A stretch of DNA of 62,000 nt, from positions 43,456 to 105,455 of the forward strand of contig NW_019776091.1 of assembly GCF_001039355.2 (NCBI RefSeq). Direction: 5' to 3'. Within the stretch, counting starts at the first letter, position 1. Every line of letters starts with the position of its first letter. Below, piece after piece: positions 49,405 through 60,026 of this stretch. The position numbers were made by a program, and so were the translations under genes. The notes under the pieces are model-generated. The model was not told the DNA's origin. It ran no database searches and saw only the letters and a list, made by a program, of their open reading frames with translations. This DNA is from Lingula anatina (taxonomy: Eukaryota > Brachiopoda > Lingulata > Lingulida > Lingulidae).

Positions 49405-49935
49405 CATTCCCAATGCCCCCCCCCCATCCTCAATGTATCCTGTGCAATTTCCTCAACAAAGCATAAACCATTGTTATCGTTGTACAAATGTACTTGACTT
49501 AGTTGATGTGTCATAAAAAAGTACTATTATATATGTCTGCTGGTTATCGTGATCACACACGCACACGCACGCACGTACAAACATGCAAGCACGCACACAC
49601 ACAAACGCGCTCACTCGCACGTACACACGCGTGAACGCAAACGCGCACGTGCGCGCACACACATACATCACGTACATAACCTCACCTTCCTGTTCAGTGT
49701 TGGCAGTAGAACGAGATGCGGCGCCACCAACTTGGACAGGACCAGTATTCCGGGAAGAACCCTGAGGGGGCGGCGCAAAATATGTCAACCGAACACAAGC
49801 CACGCGACGAATAGGCTGTTCAAAGTGACAGAACCAACAGGCAGCAGACGACAACATTCATAGTGAGCTCGCAGCGTCGGCAATGTGATGAAATCTTACA
49901 AACTGTCTTTTTGGGTAAGTGTCCTTCAAATAGAT
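49405..49935 (-). repeat. Duplicated block carrying a third copy of protease exon 1
   Basis: The block repeats 48450-48905 and 59560-60100: intron sequence (CCTCAATGTATCCTGTGCAA and on), the CA microsatellite, exon 1 and about 75 bases of 5' flank. It has no further protease exons. Confidence 0.85.
49686..49861 (-). pseudogene. Orphan copy of protease exon 1 with 4-bp insertion
   Basis: The exon aligns with 48666-48837 and keeps the donor GTGAGG, but is 176 instead of 172 bases. Four inserted bases (TGAA in gene sense) after codon 13 cause an immediate stop in the original frame from ATG 49861. A substitution creates a second ATG at 49857, and from there the frame stays open through QPIRRVACVRL to the donor in the same phase 1, but the hydrophobic signal sequence is replaced by MLSSAACWFCHFE. 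It may be dead, or an alternative first exon for protease copy 1. Confidence 0.75.
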
Positions 49936-50036
49936 TTCCGTCAATGGGGAACAGGGCTGCCCTGAGTGTCAGGGCCACTGTAAAGCTAGCTTATTAATTA
50001 TTCAAACGTTTCTTTGGGATAGCTTCCAGTGGCCCT

Positions 50037-50726
50037 GGGGCCGGTTTCACAAAGCAGTAGTTAGTTAGAACAACTAACTACTGAACTACCTCGCTAACGA
50101 GCAAACTTAGCGATTTTCGAGGGGTGTTTCACGAAGCAGTAGTTAACTTATCGCTAAGTTCAGTCGTAAAGTTCGGTCGCTAGTTCTCTCGTTACTCACC
50201 TTAGTCTCGAAACCGTCTGCCGGAAGTGGAACTCTTGCGTAAAAGTGTCACGAAAGCACTAACTCTCCAATTTTTGGTGGCTGGAAATGCATAAGAACGT
50301 CTGCTTTGAGGTCGTCGTAAAGGATCTCCACCACCTTTTTGCCGCTCTTTTTGTCACAGCTAGGCGCAACCTCTCGTAAATTGCATCATCGTATGTATAT
50401 TATAATAGATTCTGCCTTTCATGAAAACGTCGTAGTCTACGTTGCCGTCTGGCGGTACGGATAGCAAGAAAGGTAGCCGCCATATTGGATACAAAGACAA
50501 ACGACAGACAACGGTAACTAAGCAACCTTTCTATTTCACTCATTACGCATGCGTACGATGAAACTCTAGAGTTAGCGACTGGTCTGACCAGTCGTTAAAT
50601 ATCCATGGTAACAACGAGACAATAACGAGCGAGAGAACTAGCGACTGCTTCGTGAAACGGCATTATAACTAGCGAGAGGCTAACTACCGATCGCTAACTA
50701 ACTACTGCTTTGTGAAACCGGCCCCT
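50037..50726. mobile_element. Large nested palindromic element with GGCCGGTTTCACAAAG termini
   Basis: Outer inverted repeats: GGGGCCGGTTTCACAAAGCA then GTAGTTAGTTAG on the left, CTAACTACTGCTTTGTGAAA then CCGGCCCC on the right. A second inverted pair inside (TGTTTCACGAAGCAGTAGTT near 50127 and GACTGCTTCGTGAAACGGC near 50642) shows an older element within or a duplicated terminus. About 690 bases; no transposase seen. Confidence 0.75.
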
Positions 50727-50943
50727 GAATATCTTACGGTCGGCATGACCTCAGAAGATGGCCGCCACGCCCGGACTAGGGTAAAACAATCGGTAAGCTC
50801 ATTTACTCCCAATGTTAAATGATGAAATTTGATCGTCTGTATCTCTCACACCGGTAGATAATTAAACTTGACAACTGTTTAATTATATCAAGGACATTTT
50901 CTAGTATTGATGCCGATTTTATCAGCGATTGTATAGAACTTAC

Positions 50944-51092
50944 CTGGATCTTCAAACAATCATAGAGCCCTTTGGGGTGGTTGAATTGGAAGAAAGTGAT
51001 CTTATCAGTTGATGTCATTGAAGCAAATACAACTAAAACAGATGTATGATCTTCACAGGTCTGGTTATCGTATTTGTCTTTGAAAAGGGGAG
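50944..51092 (-). CDS. Isolated candidate exon of unknown gene
   Basis: A 149-base open segment lies between a good acceptor (TTTCTTTCAG) and a perfect donor (CAG/GTAAGT) on the minus strand. It encodes about 49 residues, including YDNQTCEDHTSVLVVFASM and FFQFNHPKGLYDCLKIQ, with phases 2 and 0. I recognise no family. Neighbouring exons were not found on either side, so it may be a relic or part of a gene broken by the repeats around it. Confidence 0.3.
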
Positions 51093-51612
51093 CTGAAAGA
51101 AAGCTGTTATGACAATTTACTAGTCTGATTTTATTACTGAAAGCAGATGCCATTTAGAGAATTTGAACAATTTTTTCTAGTAATTTTTTAAAACCCATGT
51201 AGCCGCAGACAGAATTGAGATCATGGACAGGAATAAAATTTTTACATACTCAATAAATCATTTAATAATTGTACTATGAAGTGTGTAAATGGCAATAATG
51301 TGCTATTGGAACGAAAACTAATACTTTTTCTTTGTGAAGTTGCATACTTTCAACTTGGACATAACTTTTTATGTCCAAGCTTTCAACAAGAGGATAGTAT
51401 AACGCAAGAAAAACTATCAATGCACATTTCAACTGGAAGAAACAAGCGGGTGGAGCTGTTTGCTGAGTAAAATCTATTAACCCATGCTTAAGTTTAAAGC
51501 AATTATAAAAACTCTCACTTATCAAATTTTTGTTATGGATTCAGTTTTTTATCCTTTGGACATTACTGTTATATTTGCTTACAGGTTTTATATCATAGAA
51601 ATTAGAATTCAT

Positions 51613-51855
51613 TACCTCGGCCTAGGAGGTTGTTTTCACCCCTGTCTGTCTGTCTGTCTGTTTGTTTGTTTGTCATCAACATAACTCAAAAAGTTATGGA
51701 CCGATTTTGATGAAATTTTCAGGGTAGGTGGGAAATGAATTAAGTGATTAGTTTTTGGTGGTGATCCGGATAAATAATCAATCAATAATCAATAATAGTA
51801 ATAATCAAAAATCGCTGAATTGGCGGAGGTCTGCTCTCTCGGAGTGCTTTTTTTA
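51613..51855. mobile_element. Dispersed SINE/MITE-like repeat
   Basis: The order ATTACCTCGGCCTAGGAGGT, CACCCCTGTCTGTCTGTCTG, AACTCAAAAAGTTATGGA, TTTTGATGAAATTTTCAGGG and TGGCGGAGGTCTGCTCTCTC then GGAGTGCTTTT matches, to my recollection, a repeat frequent in many aquatic invertebrate genomes. I cannot check this here. Confidence 0.5.
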
Positions 51856-52789
51856 CTGTACAAATGTTAATTCAGAATACAAGTTTACAGCGTACGTCAA
51901 GGAATTTTATAACTCCTTTCTTACATACCTTATAAATAGAAATATAATGTAAATTTAAAGTCAACAAGTTTTATTGTATCTTTTCTTTTGCATTTTGTTT
52001 AAGAATTCAAAGTGATTTATGACGGTTAAATATGCATTCAATTCGGACTTTTATAGATCATTGAGATATTGAGTCTGATGTTCTTAAAATAAAAATGAAA
52101 TCACTACTTTATAAATTTATATTATGTTCTAAAAAAAACACCATGAACTTCATTTAGCATCAGAGTCAAAAATGGTTTGTAGATTTTGACAACTTATAAG
52201 ATTTAAGTGAGGCTTTTATTTAAAAATAAAGAAAAATAGAATATTTAAAGAGCATTATTGCTGTTTTTCAAATTATTTCCAATTATGAAAACTAAGGATA
52301 AAAACTTTAAAAACAAAGCTATTGGTGATTATTACCCCCCCCCCTTCCAGTAGCATTATAGCTGAGTGAACTTGGTTAAAACTTTTTGTTTAATTGGATA
52401 ATTATGGATGAATCAATTTATTTATGAAAAATAATTTTGGCAGGCCTCTAATTAATTTTTCCACTTTTTTGCAGAAATTACAAAAGTTGAAAAAAGTATT
52501 TCATAGTCTCTTCAAACATAATCCAGACAACAGTAGAAGAAGAAATTTTAATGAAAAACACAGAGGTGACAAATAAATATTCTTTTTGAAAGCACATTAA
52601 TTGCATTACTTGAGACACCTGCTTTGAACACGACAGGTGAGCAATGCTACCCAAGCCCCCTTTTCTAGCTTATCAAATCTTTCAAACTGAGACCTCTAAA
52701 AACAATATGAATATAATGGTTTTCTTTGTTTGACAATGATTTTATTATACAAGAATTCTGACTCTATAATTAGGAACTGGTACGTACGC

Positions 52790-53090
52790 GTACACCACCG
52801 TCGTTGATAAAGTCGCAACTGACGCTAGAATATCCGTTTGATGGCCATTTCCCTGAGCTAAATACGAAAGTGAATATCAACAAACAGTTGTCACGCGTAT
52901 TTGTTTACAGATATACTCGATGCAGACGATAAAATATGCCTATTACAACATGTATCTGGTGTAAACTGAAATTGCAGCCCTTTGGAGGGGTGTTGGTATT
53001 ATCGCTGATAAAATCACCATCACTTCTAGAAAATCCTCCTGAGACCCATTGGCTGACGCTAAAAACCCAAGTGAATATGACAAAGTGGTG
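52790..53090 (-). repeat. Diverged tandem duplication, period about 200 bases
   Basis: Segments at 52803-52885 and 53003-53085 share GTTGATAAAGTC/GCTGATAAAATC and GTGAATATCAACAAA/GTGAATATGACAAA at a constant offset. On the minus strand both translate to related peptides (IFTFVFSSGKWPSNGYSS and IFTWVFSVSQWVSGGFSR), but a stop separates them. Confidence 0.5.
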
Positions 53091-53921
53091 GTCACAAGTA
53101 ATTGTCCTCTGGTCTGTTTGATATGAACGATCAAATTTCACCAGTTTAACATTGAGAGTAAGGGCGCAAGCCAATGTTTTACCCTAGTCCTAAAATGAGA
53201 GCCTCGTTCTGTGTTAAGTAGGCCGGAAACCGACTGTAAGATTCCGTCGATCAAAAAGAACTGCTCCGCAGTGATTCTGCAGTTGAATGTCATTACTCCA
53301 AGATGAAGCGTAAAACGAATTTAATTTTACTTTATTGAATTTTATATACCGTATACAAGATGTAAATTGAAAAATAAATAATATATATTTTAAAAGAAAA
53401 AGATATACCAGGTGTTTTTGTATTTTTTGCTCATCAAAGACATTTGCTCCTGAAGATATAAACACAATACACGTGCTTGTCGTATCCCAAGTTTAACAGT
53501 TACATTGTATGCCCGATACCACTATAAGGACTGCGCATTGGCTACACCAAAAATCAGTTTGTAAAGCAGAAAGTTGTTTGTGTTGTGGCACTGACCTTCA
53601 ATAGCAATATATTCTTAGTTCAAACTTCAAACTCCGCGTCGACCACTCTGCTTCTTGTCTCGTCTGCACGAGTTAGGTAAGCGCAAGGCGGGAAAGGCAG
53701 CTTCAAGCGGCACAGAGCTGTGACGTACGAGACTTGTGACTTCAAAATATGGAAGCGCCCCAGGCAGAATTATGCCGAAGAACGCCTCCAGGTTGACGGT
53801 ATTGCATGGCTAGAGCCAGTTTTGCTGATATGGGTTATATATGAAATCAAGATCAAGCTGGCGAAACTGAAATCTAGAACCTAGGGCAAACAGGGCGGAC
53901 CGCATGCGCTTGAGGTTCTAT

Positions 53922-53925
<4 letters not shown>

Positions 53926-53974
<49 letters not shown>
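53926..53974. repeat. (AT)n microsatellite
   Basis: About 24 AT units, 260 bases downstream of the stop codon of protease copy 2. Confidence 0.95.
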
Positions 53975-53976
<2 letters not shown>

Positions 53977-54175
53977 GAGCGACATAGATAGGGAGGATAG
54001 TTGGACAGTTGAGTAGTGTAGAGGAGCGGGATAGAAAAGGGTTGTTTTAACGTTAGTTTTAGAGTTATGCAGTTAGAGATTTACAGCCTTACAGTTTAGC
54101 CTGAAGTTTGTACAAGAAAACTTCCAGTCGTTAGAAGAAATAAAGAAGACTTACAACTGATAGTTGGTGGCAGCA
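53975..54175 (+). mobile_element. Possible retrotransposon LTR end with primer-binding-like site
   Basis: An AATAAAG motif near 54140 and a following TTGGTGGCAGCA (about 54162-54173) look like the end of an LTR and a tRNA primer-binding site. No second LTR or gag/pol follows, because protease exon 7 begins at 54236. This is a weak call. Confidence 0.2.
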
Positions 54176-54235
54176 TTTGTTTTTACTTAACATACCGATT
54201 GTGTTTCGAACAGTTAAATAAAGGTTAACTTTGTG

Positions 54236-57200
54236 TTACGCCAGAGGATCGCAAGTCTGTGGTTCCTGCAGGCTGGAACATTTTACATATAACAAACGGT
54301 TAGGAGACCCTTTCCCCGCGTTTCTGACTTCATTAACTGTGGCTCTCTTGATAAGGTAATCCTTCAACTCTGCAGGCGAGGGTTTCACGGACGCTGGAAG
54401 GCTGCTTAGATACGCTGCCAGAGAACCAACGACCAGAGGACAAGCCATGGAGGTTCCACTTAGGGTGTCAGTAGCGTTCCATGCACTTGACACCGAACTT
54501 TTCATGTTATTTCCAGGGGCAAATATATCCACGCAGGGGCCATAGTTGGCCCACTTTGGCCGAATATCATGATAACTGGTCGCACTTACTGTTATAGCCT
54601 CGCTGGCTCCCGATGGGCTTTTCTCGCACGCGTCCATCGCTTCATTGCCAGCAGCGACCACTATCGGAATGTTATACAGTCTGACTGTTTCATTTATCGC
54701 GGCGTCTATCAGATCAGACTTGGGGTATCCAAGAGAAATGTTAATCACAGCTTTACGGTTAGGTTTCGTTTTGATAGTATTAACAGCGTGTTCGAGCCCA
54801 CTGAGAAGCCAGGAAGCACTGCCCTCTCCCTTGTCGTCTACTACCTTGATGGCGTTCACCCGTGCCAGACGCGCCACACCGAACCTTCTGCCGGCAATAA
54901 GACCGCTCACATGTGTCCCATGCCCGTGGGTATCGCCGTCGCTCATCCCTGGATCTACCTGGAGAATATAGCAGAGGCGTATCAAAAGTTTAAAAAAAGT
55001 TCAGTTCTTTTGATTAAAGTTTATATGTGTAGAAGTGCTACTCATAATGACGAAGTTTAAAACTGTTCAATTTCTACACAATAAGCTGAAAGCGTCCGTG
55101 AGAGCTTTTTTAAATGTTTACACGAAAGCTCTCAGGTACGCTTATTGTGTAGAAATTCAATTTTAAACTTCATCGGTTCAGTTCTTGTGTACCTTGTCTT
55201 AGCTACACGTATTTATCCATCCAGCTGATGTAAGAATTAAAAAAATCAGGAAGTAAGGAACTTGCTTACAGTCACAAACATGTGACAAAGACTTTGTAAG
55301 AAAATATCCGCCAACCATACAGTACATATATAACATCGTGCATATTTCGAAGCGCACCTTGTGTATTATTTTTCCCCTATTCTTCCTAAACTCCCTGTGG
55401 TCTGCACGTATCCCTGTGTCCAACACGTAGACGTCTACACCCATTCCATCACCGTCTACTATTAGCCGTTTATCTCTCTCCGCCCTGAAGTCTCTCACTG
55501 CCCTCATGTCTAATCTGTCTAGACCCTGAAAACGGAGGACGAGCTTAGTTCATTTCATGGCTAAGTTAGGAAATAGTATAAAAAATAATATCGTTGAATA
55601 TACATTATAATGCATTAATAAAAGATTTCCATGCTTTTATGCCAATGACATTATCGAGAGTACGTGTACAGTGACAAGTTTACTCAATGCAAAAAAAAAA
55701 AATAATAATAATAATAATAGTTTTAAACTAAAAACCAAATTTAAATTTTAATACCAAAAACAATTAAGGACTGTTGGATTGGTCCGTTTTTAAAAAGGTT
55801 CCCAAAGCGCCACCCGTCCTTACCCAGGGCCATCCAGTGAAATTCTTGCAATCCAAGAGTTTCACCTTTGTGTCCTCATACACCGTCGTCACATCCGATT
55901 TTTTGGTGCGAACAATGTTGTCCATGTCCCTGAAATGATGGTTTTGCGGAAAATTTAATAAACCGTTCCCTGAGGCATTTGCGTGCGTTCCGCGGCTTAT
56001 TTCTGATAAAACAATAAGAGATTCCCACTATAACTGACTGAAATGACGCGATCTTCTTTATGGCAATTCTCCGATACTTTTAAATAAAACCAAAGGCAAC
56101 AGCAATATTTGTTTTCTAAATCATAAACGATATAAATAGCAATGTGTTCTCTTATGTAATAAATGAGACTGGTATATCTTATTCCTGGGACGACTGATCA
56201 TTTAGAAGGCTTACATGATGTCATTTTGATAAAACGAACACTCTTACCTTTGTAATCTGAAACAAAACCAAATATTTTGTCATCTTATAAACTATGAAAT
56301 TTGTCGATCAGTTTCAAATTCGAATTTCATAAGTATCCGTTACTTACTCCGGCCTTGCCTCCATGACGTAAAACTTCACTCTGCCAATAGTGATGACGTC
56401 ATCGACCTTTGGTTGACCTAGCGCTAGTAAGGGTGACCCGGCCTTGGCGACTAGAGGACCTGTTTGTTTCAGGGAACTTCTTACAGCGGTAAGGTGAGAT
56501 TTGACTGAAAAATATTGCAAACTGTTACAGCTTAGCTCAAATAAATAAAAAATTAATTGAGGCAAGTATGGAGTTACATTATTCTGCAACGTAATTAATG
56601 GTCTCTTTTAAAACAAAAAACGATAGCAAAACAAAACAAAAAACGCTTTTACATTATTTAGCACCAGAAACCAAGTAAAAAAAAAACAATCGTTTGCCTA
56701 CTCTGTGGGTTCCGGTCTGGTTAACATTTCAGGACACGTCTGTGACGTAATTAAATCTGTTGACGTCATTCTGACTTGAAAATATTATAATTAGCGTATA
56801 AATTGGGTACGGACCTCCATCCATGTATGGTTTGGTCTTTTAATGGGGAACTTTTATAGAAAAATTTAATAGAGAACTTAATTTAAACGATACGCCTCAT
56901 CCCATACTTTGTTAATACCACCAACCGCCTACTGTTTCATTTATCTCGTACATGTAAATCACACATGAAAGTATTCCGCGACCTCTAGATGGGGTAAGGT
57001 GAACAAAGAGGTTTATTTCCTCACCTCTGCTCTCGGGTAGGTCTTCCTTCAGCTGAACAATATATCTGTTTTCAATCCGCACAGCTTTCGTGTAGCTCAC
57101 CAGGCGGACTGAAAGGCAAACACACAATATACAAACATTTTGCTGTTGGAGCATTGTTTTTTCTTTGAGGGAATAGTTTCCACATTCAAACTGGATGTGA

Positions 57201-59133
57201 GAATAATTTCTTAAATATAGGTTAACCACTATTTACCAGTGGATTCTGCAACCTTAGATCACATGACTACCAATAATGGTAAACTCATAATTGTCAAGAA
57301 CTTAAAGGCAAGCAACTCCAATTAACAAAAAAGAATAAACGCTTCATAATTTATCAACCATTTTTCATGTTCACTTACGGTTGCAGCAAGTAAACGTTAG
57401 GTGTGACGTCACTGAACGGAATCACCCAATACTGACCGTGTTGTTTGAGCCTGTTTTTTTTTTTATTTACAAATGGATTTAAAGATGAACCCTATGGAAC
57501 AAGACGGCCCTTAGGCCTATGTTAGCTGTTGGTATTCGTAGTGCAGCCCCAGCAAACACAGAACGAATTTATAACGTTACCATAACGTTTATATAATAAA
57601 AACGTTAGTGAAACGTTATGATAACGTTATTAAAAGGTTTGCTGGGAGCATGCCTTTCACGTGTTCTGGATAAACCCAAAGTATAGCACTAATACACGGT
57701 ACTACGCTACAGAAATACTACTAGATAATAAATCCAAATTTTCACCTCTGCTTTCAGTTTCCACGTGAACCTTTGGCACAGCGTCAACGGCACGAATCGT
57801 GGTCCCTTCAAACCGACCCTCCTCCTCAAGGTCGTCACCGCCGGCATACGCGGTGTTATCTGAAAATATAGTAATCTGTAGCAAAACTACGGAAACCGAA
57901 TTTTATTGGTCCAAATTTCAAAATACTACCTCGAATTTTTGAGATAATAATTTTTGTACAAATTTCGAGATACTACCTCGAAATTTCGAGATAATATTTA
58001 AAATGACACCTGTCGGCTTCCGTACAAAGCGAAGGGTTGAAACCACTAGAAATTCCAAATGCACCAATCAAATGTCTTTGTGATAGAGAAATTTCATTAC
58101 AAAGGATATTACGAAAGTTGAGCACCGTATCTGTATGGTGGCTGTATGGTTACCAAGAAAAGAAGATGCACAAGCAACACTGTGAGAAGAACAGCGATGA
58201 GAACACTCCATCTACCAGAACATGTAGGTGATATCAATAAAGTAACAGAAAAGTTTGAGAAAATATTAGCAGAATTGACAGATAAACGGATTTTTAAATA
58301 TGTACACATCTCAGAGAAATGTGATAAGAACACCTTAGCTACCAAAAACAAAGGAAATCTGGCGACTGCAGATAAAAATGGGAAAAATAGTTCGATTATT
58401 TACGACTGTCCAAATCTTGGCCAAGAAGTATCAAAGAAACTTGACTCTCGTTTTGGAGGAATTACTATAGCTGTAAATGTTATTAAAATATACGCATTTA
58501 GTGCTCAATAAAGTTATTATCATTATAACTTTTTTGGTAAAATTGGTTTAAGAAGTCTTTGAAGATGACATCATCGTGATTCGTGTGTATATTTAGTCAA
58601 GGAGATGTAAATGCTGAATATAAGTCATTTGCGTATTAAATCAGCTGATACCTATCTCTTAGCGGACAGATGACAAAACCAACCAGTATTTGGTATATTC
58701 TGCATCAAGAAGCACTTAAAGGTGTAAACGCACTTTAGCCACTTTCTCTCCTTATACATCAAAGAATTAAGGAAGTCATTTTAGCAATTAAACTACAATA
58801 AATGTACATAAATGTAAGAGCGCAGGTTATTTAATTACTCAGTGATTAATTTAGATTTTATTCTGAGGTTAAGTGAATGTTTTCGTTTAAGAGAACCTTT
58901 TATTACATAGGATAGACTGGTAACTCATGGTCTCCTTGTCATGGTTTGCTGAATATGATGGCTGCTAGTTTTTGTCAGTCGTTAATGCCACCACTGCTCC
59001 TTGATTAAGAAAGCTATAAGAGCAAAACTAGGGGCAATAGAACAATTACAACAGATTTTTTCTACGGAAAACAATTATTTACGTGATGTTTAGGTGCCTT
59101 GGAAGAAAAGTTTAGGTGTGTGTGTGTACAGCA

Positions 59134-59187
<54 letters not shown>

Positions 59188-59762
59188 AGTATGAGTGTGT
59201 GTGTGCGTGTGTTTGTGTGTGTGTGTGTTTGTTTAAGTGTGTGTTGGGGGAGGAAAGAAGCACCAGGGGGTGTCATTCCTGTTAGCTCTCTCCCCCGCTT
59301 CCCGCGCTAATGACTGATCCCCCCCCCCCACCCCCCGCCCAATGTATATACCGGTGACATATAATAAACCAAAATGGAGAACCTCATCCCATAATCCCAT
59401 AATACAGGCGTAAAACATTTACAAATATTTTATATTTACATGTACGAGGCGTTAACATGTTACATACAGATTGGGCGTTAATATGTTACATACACATTAA
59501 CGCCTCGTAAATGCCAAATATTTGCAAATGTTTTACATAAGTGTAGTTGTTACGTTGCACTTCTTTTTGATAAGATCCCCTCTGCACCCTCCCATCCTCA
59601 ATGTATCCTGTGTAATTTCCTCAACAAAACATAAACCATTGTTATCGTTGTACTACACTTTGTTGATGTATCATAAGAATGGCTTAAACCTGTATGTCTG
59701 CTGATTATCATGATCACACAGGCACACGCACACACGCACGCACACACACACACACACACACA

Positions 59763-59844
<82 letters not shown>

Positions 59845-60026
59845 CACACACACATCACGTACATAAACTCACCTTCCTGTGCACTGTTGGCAGTATGAGG
59901 CAATGCGGCGCCGCCAACTTGGACAGGACCCTGAGGGCGCGGAGCAAAAAATGTCAACTGAACACAAGCAACGCGACGAACAGACTGAAGTGACAGAACC
60001 AACAAACAGCAGACGACAACTTTCAT
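54236..60026 (-). CDS. Secreted proteinase K-like S8 serine protease, copy 2
   Basis: Seven exons: 60026-59873, 57859-57746, 57108-57025, 56504-56348, 55929-55824, 55525-55358, 54958-54236; 501 aa. The exon lengths are identical to copy 1 except exon 1, which is 18 bases shorter. Signal peptide [13 protein letters not shown], acidic pro-segment ([11 protein letters not shown]), I9-like YIVQLKEDL, then the S8 domain with D241 (VYVLDTGI), H274 (HGHGTHVSG), N366 (VVAAGNE) and S431 (LSGTSMACP), all present. Substrate unknown. Exon 7 differs from copy 1 only by scattered substitutions, so the duplication is recent or the exons have undergone gene conversion. The two genes are in tandem on the minus strand, this one upstream. 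Intron 6 holds a hairpin element that copy 1 lacks. Confidence 0.92.
55049..55175. mobile_element. Hairpin element in intron 6 of protease copy 2
   Basis: GAAGTTTAAAACTGTTCAAT then TTCTACACAATAAGC is mirrored by GCTTATTGTGTAGAA and ATTCAATTTTAAACTTC. The arms are about 36 bases and continue more loosely (GAGAGCTTT/AAAGCTCTC). It is absent from the matching intron of copy 1. Confidence 0.75.
57547..57647. mobile_element. AACGTTA-type palindromic element, complete copy
   Basis: Inverted ends CCCAGCAAAC and GTTTGCTGGG enclose a series of AACGTTA/TAACGTT motifs. It lies in intron 2 of protease copy 2; a right-half remnant is in the paralogous intron. Confidence 0.7.
58146..58511 (+). CDS. Hypothetical 121-aa reading frame antisense within protease intron 1
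   Basis: The frame runs from [11 protein letters not shown] to KIYAFSAQ with a lysine-rich middle, and an AATAAA overlaps its end (58507-58512). The matching place in copy 1 (47383-47580) keeps only the segment around HVGDNIKVTEN before a stop, and most of the rest is missing there. There is no family match I know of. It may be a transposon remnant or chance. Confidence 0.2.
   Translation: MVTKKRRCTSNTVRRTAMRTLHLPEHVGDINKVTEKFEKILAELTDKRIFKYVHISEKCDKNTLATKNKGNLATADKNGKNSSIIYDCPNLGQEVSKKLDSRFGGITIAVNVIKIYAFSAQ
59126..59236. repeat. (GT)n microsatellite in protease intron 1
   Basis: About 110 bases of GT repeats with a few CG and AG interruptions. Copy 1 has a GT/GA tract at the same place (48090-48130). 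Confidence 0.95.
59411..59535. mobile_element. Palindromic element in intron 1 of protease copy 2
   Basis: It is homologous to 48335-48430, with arms ACATTTACAAATATTT and CAAATATTTGCAAATGTTT. A GGCGTTAAxATGTTACATACA segment is repeated twice in the loop, making it longer than in copy 1. Confidence 0.65.
59715..59855. repeat. (CA)n microsatellite next to protease exon 1 donor
   Basis: About 140 bases of CA repeats follow exon 1 at the same place as in the other two exon 1 copies. Confidence 0.95.

Larger units (their letters stand above)
49936..54235. other. 4.3-kb region between the protease copies
   Basis: It contains a large palindromic element, a dispersed SINE/MITE-like repeat, a diverged tandem duplication, a long AT microsatellite and a possible LTR end (listed separately). 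One isolated exon-like segment is at 50944-51092. No complete gene is supported. Confidence 0.55.

Noticed and set aside
53975-54175. A complete LTR retrotransposon
   Set aside because: Only an LTR-like end and a primer-site-like motif are seen; there is no gag/pol and no second LTR, so it is kept only as a weak feature.
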